Below, in pieces: positions 1 to 7,256 of a DNA stretch of 18,805 nt. Under the pieces are notes generated by a model. The model saw only the letters and a program-made list of their open reading frames with translations. It was not told the origin of the DNA and searched no databases. The position numbers were made by a program, and so were the translations under genes. Location of the stretch: contig DHSK01000076.1 in the NCBI GenBank assembly GCA_002408445.1, forward strand, positions 1 to 18,805. The letters run 5' to 3'. This stretch comes from Syntrophomonas sp. UBA5288. GTDB taxonomy: Bacteria; Bacillota; Syntrophomonadia; Syntrophomonadales; Syntrophomonadaceae. How positions within the stretch are numbered: the stretch's first letter is position 1; every line of letters starts with the position of its first letter.

Positions 1-24
1 TTGTGGTGCGGACATCGCGTGATA

Positions 25-74
25 ATTCTGAGCCTTAGCGAAGAATCTTAAGATCCTTCGGCTTTGCTCAGGAT
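25..74. repeat. Imperfect inverted repeat of dispersed type
   Basis: The left arm, ATTCTGAGC through GAAGAATCTT, and the right arm, AGATCCTTCGG through GCTCAGGAT, are imperfect reverse complements meeting near position 49. The right arm resembles a short palindromic repeat scattered between genes in many Firmicutes and other bacteria. No T-run follows, so it is unlikely to be a terminator. It lies outside the MORN gene. Its copy number cannot be judged from one copy. Confidence 0.5.
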
Positions 75-152
75 GACATTCGCAAAGTTACTGCTTAATC
101 ATTAACCCGATTGGCAATTCTCAAATAAACAAGGAGTATAGGTGGGGGTATT

Positions 153-1073
153 TTGAAAAACGGCACAGGACAAATCATACGGCTAGTAATACTGCTGGCT
201 TTGATTTTAACATCGTGCACGGGCTGCCGGCAAAGTCCATTGCTGAAACGGATTGTCTATGTACCTCAAGCTGAACAAATCAATTTGAATGATAATGACC
301 GGCCTCCCAACCATGATAAGCGAAATACTGCAGCTGCCCAGGAAAAAAATGAACAGAATGCGAATGATAAAGCCGATTCTGATCAACAAGCGATAGGCCG
401 GACCGATACTCAGCCCGGCACAACCCGGCAGGGCAATGGTGACAGTGAGTATGGCGCCGGTGACAAATCCGGGGAAGGAGCCCTGGGGCAGATAGTAAGT
501 GATGAGGGAGAGCCGGTGGAAGTACCGGAATCAGTAGCTAATGTCACTACCGTTAGCCAGGATACCGGCAGCCCCCATTGGAAATCATCCAGGACTGACC
601 GGAGTAAATATACCGGCGCTATGGAAAACGGCCTGTTTAACGGCCAGGGTACGTATAGGTGGGCTGATGGCGATAAATATACCGGCCAATGGGAAGATGA
701 TTTGTTCAAAGGCCAGGGAACATATTCCTGGACCAATGGCGATAAATACGAAGGTGAATGGCAGGATGACATGTTTCAAGGTCACGGAATATATACCTGG
801 GCCAGCGGGAGTTCATATGAAGGCGAATGGAAAGACGGCGTTAAAGAAGGACAGGGAACTTACAGCTGGGCCAACGGTGATAAATATACCGGCACATGGA
901 AAGCCGGTGTTAAAGATGGCCAGGGAACTTATACCTGGGCTGATGGAAGTATATATACCGGTGCATGGAAATATGGGGTCAGAGAAGGGCAGGGAACTTA
1001 TAATGGAGCCGATGGAACTATATACGAAGGATGGTGGTCAAATGACAAATTTACCGCCCGGCAAAGTGATTAA
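153..1073 (+). CDS. Lipoprotein with six MORN repeats
   Basis: Predicted surface lipoprotein of 306 residues. A short hydrophobic segment (residues 8-21) ends in the lipobox L19-T-S-C22, so processing and lipidation at Cys22 are expected. Residues 40-150 are a low-complexity linker rich in N, D, Q, G and E. From residue 153 to 290 there are six consecutive 23-residue MORN units of the form Y-x-G-x-W, then G-x-G-T-Y and a G-D/S turn, plus a partial seventh to about residue 300. MORN arrays usually bind membranes, proteins or other surfaces; no catalytic domain is visible. The start is TTG at 153 behind the G-rich stretch at 141-149. It lies 69 bases ahead of the moxR gene and may be co-transcribed with it. 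The MORN and lipoprotein calls are firm; the role is unknown. Confidence 0.85.
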   Translation: MKNGTGQIIRLVILLALILTSCTGCRQSPLLKRIVYVPQAEQINLNDNDRPPNHDKRNTAAAQEKNEQNANDKADSDQQAIGRTDTQPGTTRQGNGDSEYGAGDKSGEGALGQIVSDEGEPVEVPESVANVTTVSQDTGSPHWKSSRTDRSKYTGAMENGLFNGQGTYRWADGDKYTGQWEDDLFKGQGTYSWTNGDKYEGEWQDDMFQGHGIYTWASGSSYEGEWKDGVKEGQGTYSWANGDKYTGTWKAGVKDGQGTYTWADGSIYTGAWKYGVREGQGTYNGADGTIYEGWWSNDKFTARQSD

Positions 1074-1142
1074 AATGCAGAGCCATCTGCCGGGCCACTA
1101 GCGGGTATGTCGTTGTACTAAAATTTATTGGAGATAATAAAT

Positions 1143-2183
1143 ATGAAAAATTATTTAGACGAAAATATGAAAAATTTGGACTATGAACTGCTCACCACCA
1201 AGCAGACGGCTGATTCACATCGCATGATCCGGTCGATCATCGATAACATTGAAACGGTTATTGCAGGCAAACGGGAAGTTGTGGAACTTACGGTACTTTG
1301 CCTGATTGCCGGCGGACATGTGCTGATCGAGGATATTCCCGGGGTGGGCAAAACCAGCCTGGTTCGCGCCCTGGCTAAATCAATCGACTGCAGGTATAAC
1401 CGTATCCAGTTTACGCCTGATGTTATGCCTTCCGATGTGTCCGGTTTCTCCATTTACAATCAGAAAAGCGGAGAGTTTGAATTCCGCCCGGGAGCGGCTA
1501 TGAGCAATATAGTGCTTGCCGATGAAATCAACCGTGCCTCCGCCAAGACCCAGTCGGCGATGCTGGAAATAATGGAGGAACGCCAGGTCACGGTCGACTC
1601 CCATACCTATAAAATGGAGCAGCCTTATATGGTCCTGGCCACTCAAAATCCAATTGAAGCGCTGGGCACGTATCAGCTGCCGGAAGCGCAAATTGACCGT
1701 TTTATGATTAAACTTTCGCTGGGGTATCCTGCTTACGAGGATGAAATCAAGATTGTAATGAAGGGCGAAGCAGCCAAACAGACTATTTCCCCCGTTGTTA
1801 CCGGGAACGATGTCAGGGAACTCCTGCAAATATGCCGGCAGGTTTTATGCACCAAACTGGTGGCGTCCTATATCGTCAGCATTGTGGAAGCAACCCGAAA
1901 CCATCCGGATATTAAATTGGGAAGCAGCCCCCGCGGAAGCATAGCTCTCTATAAGCTCAGCCGGGCTTACGCCCTGGCCCGCGGAAGAAATTATGTACTT
2001 CCTGATGATATAAAATATCTGGCCCCTTACGTGCTGGGGCACAGGATCATCCGGACCAATGCAGCCAAAAACGAGAAGAAAACGGCGGTTGATATCATAA
2101 GCGGAATAATCCGGCATACTGCCGTTCCCGTAGAACCCAACCGGCAGGAGTCATATAATGAAAAATCCGTCTGCGCCAGTTAA
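1143..2183 (+). CDS. MoxR-family AAA+ ATPase
   Basis: AAA+ ATPase of the MoxR/RavA group, which act as chaperone-like ATPases, often for proteins with von Willebrand A domains. Walker A is PGVGKTS (residues 66-72). Walker B is IVLADE (about 123-128), followed by the family segment INRASAKTQSAMLEIMEER. The conserved TQNPIE and GTYQLPEAQIDRF segments come next. At 346 residues it is slightly longer than the usual 310-330. The ATG at 1143 is preferred over the in-frame TTG at 1128 because GGAG at 1130-1133 sits nine bases before it. The 3' end overlaps the DUF58 gene by 26 bases, which implies translational coupling. MoxR, DUF58 and a TgpA-like membrane protein are a frequent gene set. Confidence 0.93.
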   Translation: MKNYLDENMKNLDYELLTTKQTADSHRMIRSIIDNIETVIAGKREVVELTVLCLIAGGHVLIEDIPGVGKTSLVRALAKSIDCRYNRIQFTPDVMPSDVSGFSIYNQKSGEFEFRPGAAMSNIVLADEINRASAKTQSAMLEIMEERQVTVDSHTYKMEQPYMVLATQNPIEALGTYQLPEAQIDRFMIKLSLGYPAYEDEIKIVMKGEAAKQTISPVVTGNDVRELLQICRQVLCTKLVASYIVSIVEATRNHPDIKLGSSPRGSIALYKLSRAYALARGRNYVLPDDIKYLAPYVLGHRIIRTNAAKNEKKTAVDIISGIIRHTAVPVEPNRQESYNEKSVCAS

Positions 2184-3384
2184 TAAATTTATCCTTAAAA
2201 TTGTCATAATATTCAGTCTGCTGTTGGTATCCCTTTTTCCGGCCCGATACATAAACAGCGTTTACGGGTATCTGCCCTTCCTGGGACTCCTGTCTTTGCT
2301 GCTGTTATCGGGTTTGTATCTTCTGATTATGCGGGGCTGCATACGTTTTGAGGCCAGGAATGCCGATACCGTATGCCCAAGAGGTGAAAAGGTAAACATC
2401 ATTCTGAAAATTGTGAACCGGTCTTTTTTGATTTGTCCCAAAGCCCGCGCCAATCTGTATGTGTCAGATTTTTTCGGCGGCTATGATTCTGTTTTACCGG
2501 CTCCTTTTACCATGCCGGCCCGGGGCGAAGCGGAATTCTCCCTGGCCATTCAAATGAATCATATTGGAATATATACGGCAGGCTTGAAAATGCTCCAAAT
2601 ATATGACCTGCTGGGGATTTTCAGTACCACAATCACAGGAAGCAGAGAGTTTACCGTAACAGTAATGCCCAAGACATTAGCGTCGGAGAAGATTGAATTT
2701 AAGGATAGCATGCTGGCGGAAAGCCATAGTACGCAGAGTACGGTAAGCGACGGATTCGATTACACCGGTGTGCGGGAATATGCCCTGGGTGATTCCATTA
2801 AACGCATACACTGGAAACTCTCGGCTCATTCCAATAATTATATGACTAAGATTACCGAGACCGGTACCAGGAATGATCTGGCGGTGGTCATCGATCTGTT
2901 GATCAGTGGGATCGAGCCCGATAAGCTGCCCGGAATCTACGATTGCATTGTTGAAACCGGGCTGTCCTTAATTAAGCAGGCTATGAACCGGGATATTGAG
3001 TATTCACTGCTTTTCGTGGGGAAGAACCGTGAGCTGGCCCGGGTATTTCCGAAAGGCCGGCCCGATTTTGAAAATCTGGTGCGGCTACTGCCTGGTGCTG
3101 AGACTGATTCCCCGGCCGATATACCTGACGGTGCCAGCATCCTTGCCAAAGAAGGCCGTTTAGGAAACCGGAGCGCCAATATTATTCTTTGCACCTCCCA
3201 AATAACGAATCATCTGATCCAGGAACTGATAAACATCAAACAACAACAGAGAAATCCTATGTTGTATTACATAATCAGGCCTGATGTAAATCTCCGGGCG
3301 CTTGAGGATCTGAAAGCTCCGCTCCAGGTGCTGGATGACTACAATGTTCTATATCATTTGGTAAAAGCCGAAGCAGCATCTTAA
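2158..3384 (+). CDS. DUF58 domain protein, MoxR partner
   Basis: DUF58 family protein of 408 residues. Two membrane segments lie near the N terminus (about residues 11-28 and 38-57), leaving most of the chain on one side of the membrane. A beta-rich region follows. The family signature VREYALGDSIKRIHWKLSA is at about residues 205-223. A von Willebrand A-like segment beginning AVVIDLL follows. In known clusters these proteins are thought to be clients or adaptors of MoxR ATPases. Start ATG 2158 has GGCAGGAG just upstream, inside the moxR coding region. The next gene begins 28 bases downstream. Confidence 0.9.
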   Translation: MKNPSAPVNKFILKIVIIFSLLLVSLFPARYINSVYGYLPFLGLLSLLLLSGLYLLIMRGCIRFEARNADTVCPRGEKVNIILKIVNRSFLICPKARANLYVSDFFGGYDSVLPAPFTMPARGEAEFSLAIQMNHIGIYTAGLKMLQIYDLLGIFSTTITGSREFTVTVMPKTLASEKIEFKDSMLAESHSTQSTVSDGFDYTGVREYALGDSIKRIHWKLSAHSNNYMTKITETGTRNDLAVVIDLLISGIEPDKLPGIYDCIVETGLSLIKQAMNRDIEYSLLFVGKNRELARVFPKGRPDFENLVRLLPGAETDSPADIPDGASILAKEGRLGNRSANIILCTSQITNHLIQELINIKQQQRNPMLYYIIRPDVNLRALEDLKAPLQVLDDYNVLYHLVKAEAAS

Positions 3385-3411
3385 CAGCAAAGGAGGCAGG
3401 AGGCTGCGGAT

Positions 3412-4674
3412 ATGAAAAAATATATTGGGGAATATTTGGGGGACTTCATATTATGTATTTTAATTGGGACAGGCCTTGCTTTAAATGTATTTGCCGGATA
3501 TGAGATGACAGATCCATGGTCAGGCCATCTATGGGCAGTTGCCGGTATGGTTACGGCGGTTATGGTTCTGCTGTTCGCTGCCTATTATAAACGGATACTG
3601 CTTGTAATTTCATTTATAGCAGAAGCTGCCGCACTGATTGCAGCCATCATTATTCTACAGAAAATGGGCGTCTTCACTGCGTCGAAGACCATAGACCAAA
3701 ATCCGCTCTTATTCTGGATAATTGTTATTTCCACATCTGTGTTGGTTTTTTGGGCGGCCCGAAGCAGGGCCGGAATTATTATTTTGTTCCTGGCGGGAAC
3801 CATAATGACCGCCGCTTTCGATTTCTTACAGTTTCCGGTCTGCCAGGGGGGATACCTGGCCTTTGTTTTTGGAGCGTTTGTTCTGCTTTTGTACCGGATC
3901 TATTGTATTTCATTTAGGCATTCAGATAAAGTCCAAGCCGCTTTCAGCCGTTATTTTGTTCAGTCGCTCATTATTAGCCTGGCAGCATTGATGTTAGCCG
4001 GCGGAGTGTACTATGGCCTGGTAAAGCCCATGTCACCTCCGACCGATCAAGTGAAGCTGACGGCCCAACTCATGTCTATGGATATTGTAAGAAAGGCGGG
4101 CATTTCGTCCGTAACGGTAATACCTGCCAATGAAATGGTAAGGGAAGTGCAGAAGGAGAACCAAAGCAAAAACCATAATGAACCCGAAAAGGAAGGAAAG
4201 ATCGTTCAAGGCCAAAACCCCATGACTACCAAGAAGGTTACCTTTCCATTGCCTTCGAATTTTATATGGATGGCCGCAGTCTCCGTTATAGCGTTTCTTG
4301 CCCTGGCCATGGTTATAAAGCTCTTAGGGCGGAAAAGATGGTACCGGGATCTGCTTCAGCAGTCAAAAGAAGACTCGGCCCTAGAGCTTTACAACTACTT
4401 TTTAAAGAAAATCAGAAAAACGGGATGCGGACGGCCTGACGGCCATACTTTGCTTGAATATGCTTATGGTTTGCAGACTAAACTGGAGCCTTATGCGGTC
4501 GGTGACGCCAATTTTCTGAGTCTGACCCAAATATACACGAAAATACTTTACGGCTGCCAAAACATTTCGGAGGATGAATGGGAGCTGTTCATTGATTTTT
4601 ATAAAGAACTTAACCGCAATCTTAAAAAGGAAATGGGAAGCTTAAAGTATTTAGTTCATCTTTTCAGTATTTAG
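3412..4674 (+). CDS. TgpA-like membrane protein without transglutaminase core
   Basis: Integral membrane protein of 420 residues. About seven hydrophobic helices lie between residues 10 and 208, then comes a polar segment of about 75 residues (about 209-285), an eighth helix (about 286-307), and a soluble C-terminal domain resembling DUF4129. This is the layout of TgpA/DUF3488 proteins that accompany MoxR and DUF58. Here, however, the loop between the last two helices is far too short for a transglutaminase core and shows no Cys-His-Asp triad; it is charged and low in complexity. AGGAGG at 3391-3396 precedes ATG 3412, with a second AGG-rich stretch closer to it. Family assignment rests on topology and context, so it is less certain than for the neighbours. 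Confidence 0.68.
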   Translation: MKKYIGEYLGDFILCILIGTGLALNVFAGYEMTDPWSGHLWAVAGMVTAVMVLLFAAYYKRILLVISFIAEAAALIAAIIILQKMGVFTASKTIDQNPLLFWIIVISTSVLVFWAARSRAGIIILFLAGTIMTAAFDFLQFPVCQGGYLAFVFGAFVLLLYRIYCISFRHSDKVQAAFSRYFVQSLIISLAALMLAGGVYYGLVKPMSPPTDQVKLTAQLMSMDIVRKAGISSVTVIPANEMVREVQKENQSKNHNEPEKEGKIVQGQNPMTTKKVTFPLPSNFIWMAAVSVIAFLALAMVIKLLGRKRWYRDLLQQSKEDSALELYNYFLKKIRKTGCGRPDGHTLLEYAYGLQTKLEPYAVGDANFLSLTQIYTKILYGCQNISEDEWELFIDFYKELNRNLKKEMGSLKYLVHLFSI

Positions 4675-4695
4675 GCTCCGACGGCCAGGCTGAAT

Positions 4696-5478
4696 CTATT
4701 TTTGTAAAGGTTCAAATTGGTATTTGCTGAAGATTTGAGCAGCTTCAGGACTGGCCAGGAAATTGGCAAAATCCCGGGCAGCGGATTGATTCTTACTGGC
4801 TTTTATGATGGCCATAGGATAGACAATCGGTTTATGGGAATTTTCCGGAGCAGTGGCTATAATTTTGATATCGTTAACATTATAAGTATCAGACCGATAA
4901 ACCAGTCCGGCATCAACATTTTCGGTTTGAACATAGGTCAGGACCTGTCTTACATCTTTGGCCAGTACCAGTTTCGATTGTATCTGGTTATAGAGCTTCA
5001 AGGAAGTAAGGGTATCCTGAGCATATTTGCCGGCCGGCACTGTTTCCGGTGTACCAATACTGACCTTATTAATAGTCTGATCAGTGAGACCGTTAAAATC
5101 TTTAAGAGTGCTGTTTTTGCCTGCGATCAGGACGAGTTGGTTACCCAGCAAATTTTGGCGGCTGTCTGCTACGATGAGATTTTCCTGGGCCAGTGCATCC
5201 ATCTGTTTGACTCCGGCGGAAATAAACAAATCGGTCGGCGCACCTTGTTCGATTTGATGCTGCAAAGTGCCGGAGGCAGCCAGATTATAATAAATTTTAA
5301 CTTCCGGATGTTTTTTGGTATAAATGGCTTCCAATTCATTGGCTGCATCCTTGAGACTGGCGGCCGCGGCAACATTTAATTGGACGGTAGGCGGTGTGGT
5401 GGTTTGGGCTTCCTTTTTGGTACAACCGGCTAATAAAACTGCTAGTAACAATACCCCAACAAGAAAATATTTTTTCAT
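4696..5478 (-). CDS. modA: Molybdate-binding lipoprotein ModA
   Basis: Periplasmic-type binding protein of the molybdate/tungstate ABC importer, 260 residues. The signal peptide ends in the lipobox L16-A-G-C19, so it is a membrane-anchored lipoprotein as in Gram-positive bacteria. Family segments are visible: LNVAAAASLKDAANELEAIY, then NLAASGTLQHQIEQGAPTDL, with the serines of AAAS and AASG expected to contact the oxyanion. Later segments SIGTPETVPAGKYAQ and VDAGLVYRSD also fit ModA. GGGAGG lies nine bases before its ATG. It is convergent with the membrane protein gene to its left, only 21 bases away, and no modB or modC follows. It is divergent from the HTH-binding-domain regulator, a plausible controller. 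Confidence 0.93.
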   Translation of the reverse strand: MKKYFLVGVLLLAVLLAGCTKKEAQTTTPPTVQLNVAAAASLKDAANELEAIYTKKHPEVKIYYNLAASGTLQHQIEQGAPTDLFISAGVKQMDALAQENLIVADSRQNLLGNQLVLIAGKNSTLKDFNGLTDQTINKVSIGTPETVPAGKYAQDTLTSLKLYNQIQSKLVLAKDVRQVLTYVQTENVDAGLVYRSDTYNVNDIKIIATAPENSHKPIVYPMAIIKASKNQSAARDFANFLASPEAAQIFSKYQFEPLQK

Positions 5479-5682
5479 TCTTATTCCTCCCTGAATACCA
5501 AAATAATTACCGATAATTTAAGGCATTTTTATTTACCTTTTTCCCTTAAAAAGGATACTGTAAAATATTTTATACAACATAAATTGGGAGTTAAGAAACA
5601 AGACAAGATAAGACAGAACAACAATTATCCAGTGTTTATGATAAAATAATATTTGATATTTGTCAAAAGGAGGCGGAAAAAT
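5479..5682. promoter_or_regulatory. Divergent control region between modA and the HTH regulator
   Basis: This 204-base AT-rich intergenic segment must hold promoters for both divergent genes. I see no sigma-54 element here. A short dyad, TTTGA-N6-TCAAA at 5652-5667, lies directly before the ribosome site of the regulator gene and could be an operator. A purine-rich stretch of repeated AAGA/AAGACA units is at about 5592-5620. TATGATAAAAT near 5636-5646 resembles a -10 region for the rightward gene, but no good -35 goes with it. All individual sites are tentative. Confidence 0.4.
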
Positions 5683-6645
5683 ATGAAAGGTGAATACTCC
5701 CTGACGCCGGAAGAGGTAGCAGAGATATTAAAAATCAAAAAAAATACGGTTTATGAATTGATTAAACGGGGCGATCTCGCTGCTTACCGTATTGGCCGAA
5801 AATATAGAATTGAAATGAAAGATGTCGAGGCTTATAAGGAACGAAGCAGGGAACAAACGCCTTTGACCAATAAAGGCTTTCCAACCCTGCAGCTTGCTCC
5901 AGCAATAAATAAAGGAAATGAAGTTAAAGCTATTAATAACCCGGGATTGGTGATCTGCGGACAGGATATCCTGCTGGATATATTAAGCTATAACCTGGAA
6001 AATAATCCGGATGGGATAAGGGTCTATCGCAAGCATGTGGGCAGTTTTCCCGGACTTAACGCAGTCTATGAAGGCAAAGCCGATATTGCCAGCGCACATT
6101 TATGGGATTCGGATACGGATACCTACAATATTCCCTATGTCAGAAGACTGTTGCCGGGTATTCCAACCGTTGTCGTCCACCTGGCCAAGCGAATGCAAGG
6201 CTTCTATGTTAAAGAGGGTAATCCGCTTAAAATTAAGCAATGGGAGGATTTAACCCGTTCCGATATTAAGTTTGTCAATCGCGAACCAGGTTCCGGAACC
6301 CGGGTTCTGTTGGATGAAAAGCTGCGCAAGCTCGGCCTTAGCAGCCTGGACATAAATGGTTATTATAATGTGGAGAATTCTCATACCGCTGTCGCCATTG
6401 CAGTTGCCAGAGAGTTGGGCGATGTGGGGCTGGGTAATCAGAAAGCAGCCATGCAGGTGGAAGGAATCGAATTTATCCCTATGCAGCAGGAAAGATATGA
6501 ATTGGTTATAAAAGAAGAAGACTTAAATAAGCCTGTTGTTCAGATGCTTCTCACTATTCTTTCTTCCAGGTCGTTTAAAGACGAAGTCGAAGGTCTGGGC
6601 GGCTATGAACTGAGTGAATGCGGACAATTGGTAGCCCGGATTTAA
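5683..6645 (+). CDS. One-component regulator: excisionase-type HTH plus oxyanion-binding-like domain
   Basis: Predicted transcription regulator of 320 residues. Residues 6-52 form an excisionase/MerR-like helix-turn-helix (LTPEEVAEILKIKKNTVYEL, then GDLAAYRIGRKYRI). After a linker, about residues 85-310 are a periplasmic-binding-protein-like domain of the PF12727 type, with VNREPGSGTRVLLDEKL and GDVGLGN as typical segments. There is no signal peptide or membrane helix, so it acts in the cytosol. The fold is related to ModA/TupA, and such proteins are thought to sense molybdate, tungstate or a related ligand. The true start is ATG 5683, placed seven bases after AAAGGAGGCGG; an upstream in-frame TTG at 5653 would put the ribosome site inside the gene. 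Divergent modA is the likely target. The ligand is inferred. Confidence 0.85.
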   Translation: MKGEYSLTPEEVAEILKIKKNTVYELIKRGDLAAYRIGRKYRIEMKDVEAYKERSREQTPLTNKGFPTLQLAPAINKGNEVKAINNPGLVICGQDILLDILSYNLENNPDGIRVYRKHVGSFPGLNAVYEGKADIASAHLWDSDTDTYNIPYVRRLLPGIPTVVVHLAKRMQGFYVKEGNPLKIKQWEDLTRSDIKFVNREPGSGTRVLLDEKLRKLGLSSLDINGYYNVENSHTAVAIAVARELGDVGLGNQKAAMQVEGIEFIPMQQERYELVIKEEDLNKPVVQMLLTILSSRSFKDEVEGLGGYELSECGQLVARI

Positions 6646-6655
6646 AAAATTTTTT

Positions 6656-6697
6656 AAAAAAGATCCCTGACTTTCTAATGGGTCAGGGATTTTTTTG
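6656..6697 (+). terminator. Rho-independent terminator after the HTH regulator
   Basis: The stem ATCCCTGAC (6663-6671) pairs perfectly with GTCAGGGAT (6682-6690) across a ten-base loop. It is preceded by an A-run and followed by seven T residues, so it is a textbook intrinsic terminator eleven bases after the stop codon. Confidence 0.93.
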
Positions 6698-6710
6698 TCT
6701 CAATTTGAAA

Positions 6711-6728
6711 CCAATTTTCTTAAATTGG
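6711..6728. promoter_or_regulatory. Candidate activator site CCAATTT-N4-AAATTGG
   Basis: Perfect seven-base dyad with a four-base spacer. Its centre lies about 75 bases upstream of the TGGC of the sigma-54 promoter at 6795. A near-identical dyad (CAATTT-N3-AAATTG, 18472-18486) lies at the same distance from the third sigma-54 promoter. This placement suits an upstream activating site for a bacterial enhancer-binding protein. The activator is not in this window. Confidence 0.5.
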
Positions 6729-6794
6729 AATAAACGAAACCGTACCCAATTGATAATAACCCGATAATACCGGTTTTTATAACCATGCCCTACC

Positions 6795-6810
6795 TGGCAT
6801 GGTTATTGCA
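6795..6810 (+). promoter_or_regulatory. Sigma-54 promoter of the xdhC-fmdE-importer operon
   Basis: TGGCATGGTTATTGCA matches the -24/-12 consensus TGGCACG-N4-TTGCA with exact GG-N10-GC spacing. Transcription should start near 6820 and give a leader of about 435 bases containing the riboswitch. The -24 half also forms the right arm of a perfect 11-base palindrome (ATAACCATGCC at 6779-6789, GGCATGGTTAT at 6796-6806). Promoters of this class need an enhancer-binding activator and ATP. Confidence 0.82.
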
Positions 6811-7028
6811 TTCTAAGTAGACATAACACCTAGAGACATGACAATAACAAATAAAACATGACTATGAGCATGATGCAAAATACGATTTTAATAAACAACT
6901 GCCTAAATATATCGACGTGAATATACATAACTGCAGAAAACATAACAATAAGTATGTTAAAATCAATATAGCCTTGGTAAAATTTAATAATTATGGTTAT
7001 GTATTCTTGCGTCATGGACAATTGAATA
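6811..7028. other. AT-rich leader without recognised genes
   Basis: From the promoter to the riboswitch this stretch is AT-rich and contains no convincing gene. A leftward 63-codon hydrophobic frame (6830-7021) is present but is best explained by composition. If the sigma-54 promoter is used, most of this is untranslated leader. I recognise no further structured element in it. Confidence 0.5.
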
Positions 7029-7135
7029 ATCTCCGAGCGCGTACACCTACGGCTTAAGCTATGGTAACGCAGCCTGGGTATAAACCCACAGGGTTGTCAG
7101 AGAAATCTTACAGCCTCCCGGTATGGAAAGGAGAA
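7029..7135 (+). promoter_or_regulatory. Molybdenum (or tungsten) cofactor riboswitch aptamer candidate
   Basis: The segment is closed by TCTCC (7030-7034) pairing with GGAGA (7130-7134). Inside are GCGT (7039-7042) pairing with ACGC (7067-7070), and a hairpin CCTG-GGT-loop-ACC-CA-CAGG (7073-7092). Near the 3' end is CAGCCTCCCGG-TATGGAAAGGAG. The CTCCGAGC start and the GCCTCCCGG/GGAAAGGAG end match my recollection of the Moco RNA motif, which regulates molybdenum cofactor, molybdate transport and Mo-enzyme genes. No clear GNRA tetraloop hairpin is visible, so it could be the variant class proposed to sense the tungsten cofactor. The downstream xdhC and the attached terminator support a regulatory RNA. 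Identification is from memory of the motif, not from a model search. Confidence 0.72.
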
Positions 7136-7147
7136 CAGATCAATGTT

Positions 7148-7197
7148 AAAAAATGTTGCTGTATATCTCCTTAAGGTAATACAGCAACATTTTTTTA
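7148..7197 (+). terminator. Riboswitch-controlled intrinsic terminator
   Basis: ATGTTGCTGTAT (7153-7164) pairs over all 12 bases with ATACAGCAACAT (7179-7190), with an upstream A-run and a downstream run of six more T. An alternative pairing is visible. AAGGAGA (7128-7134) plus ACAG (7135-7138) can pair with TCTCCTT (7166-7172) plus CTGT (7159-7162), leaving a three-base bulge. That structure uses both the closing strand of the aptamer and the left arm of the terminator. A bound aptamer would therefore favour termination and an unbound one read-through, which is an OFF switch. Confidence 0.88.
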
Positions 7198-7256
7198 GCA
7201 AAGGATGTGATAAATGATAATTTTTTTTAAGTTTTAAGTAAAAGAGGTGGATCAAA

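Noticed and set aside
541..1101. 186-codon frame overlapping the MORN gene in another frame
   Set aside because: Its repeats are the out-of-frame reading of the MORN repeats.
4717..5379. 220-codon rightward frame opposite modA
   Set aside because: It is the antisense shadow of a well-supported modA gene and has no recognisable domains.
6779..6806. Palindrome considered as a terminator
   Set aside because: No T-run follows on either strand, and its right arm coincides with the sigma-54 -24 element.
6830..7021. Leftward 63-codon hydrophobic frame in the leader region
   Set aside because: The region is very AT-rich, the start is a TTG whose apparent ribosome site is the aptamer closing strand read backward, and the frame lies inside the predicted untranslated leader.
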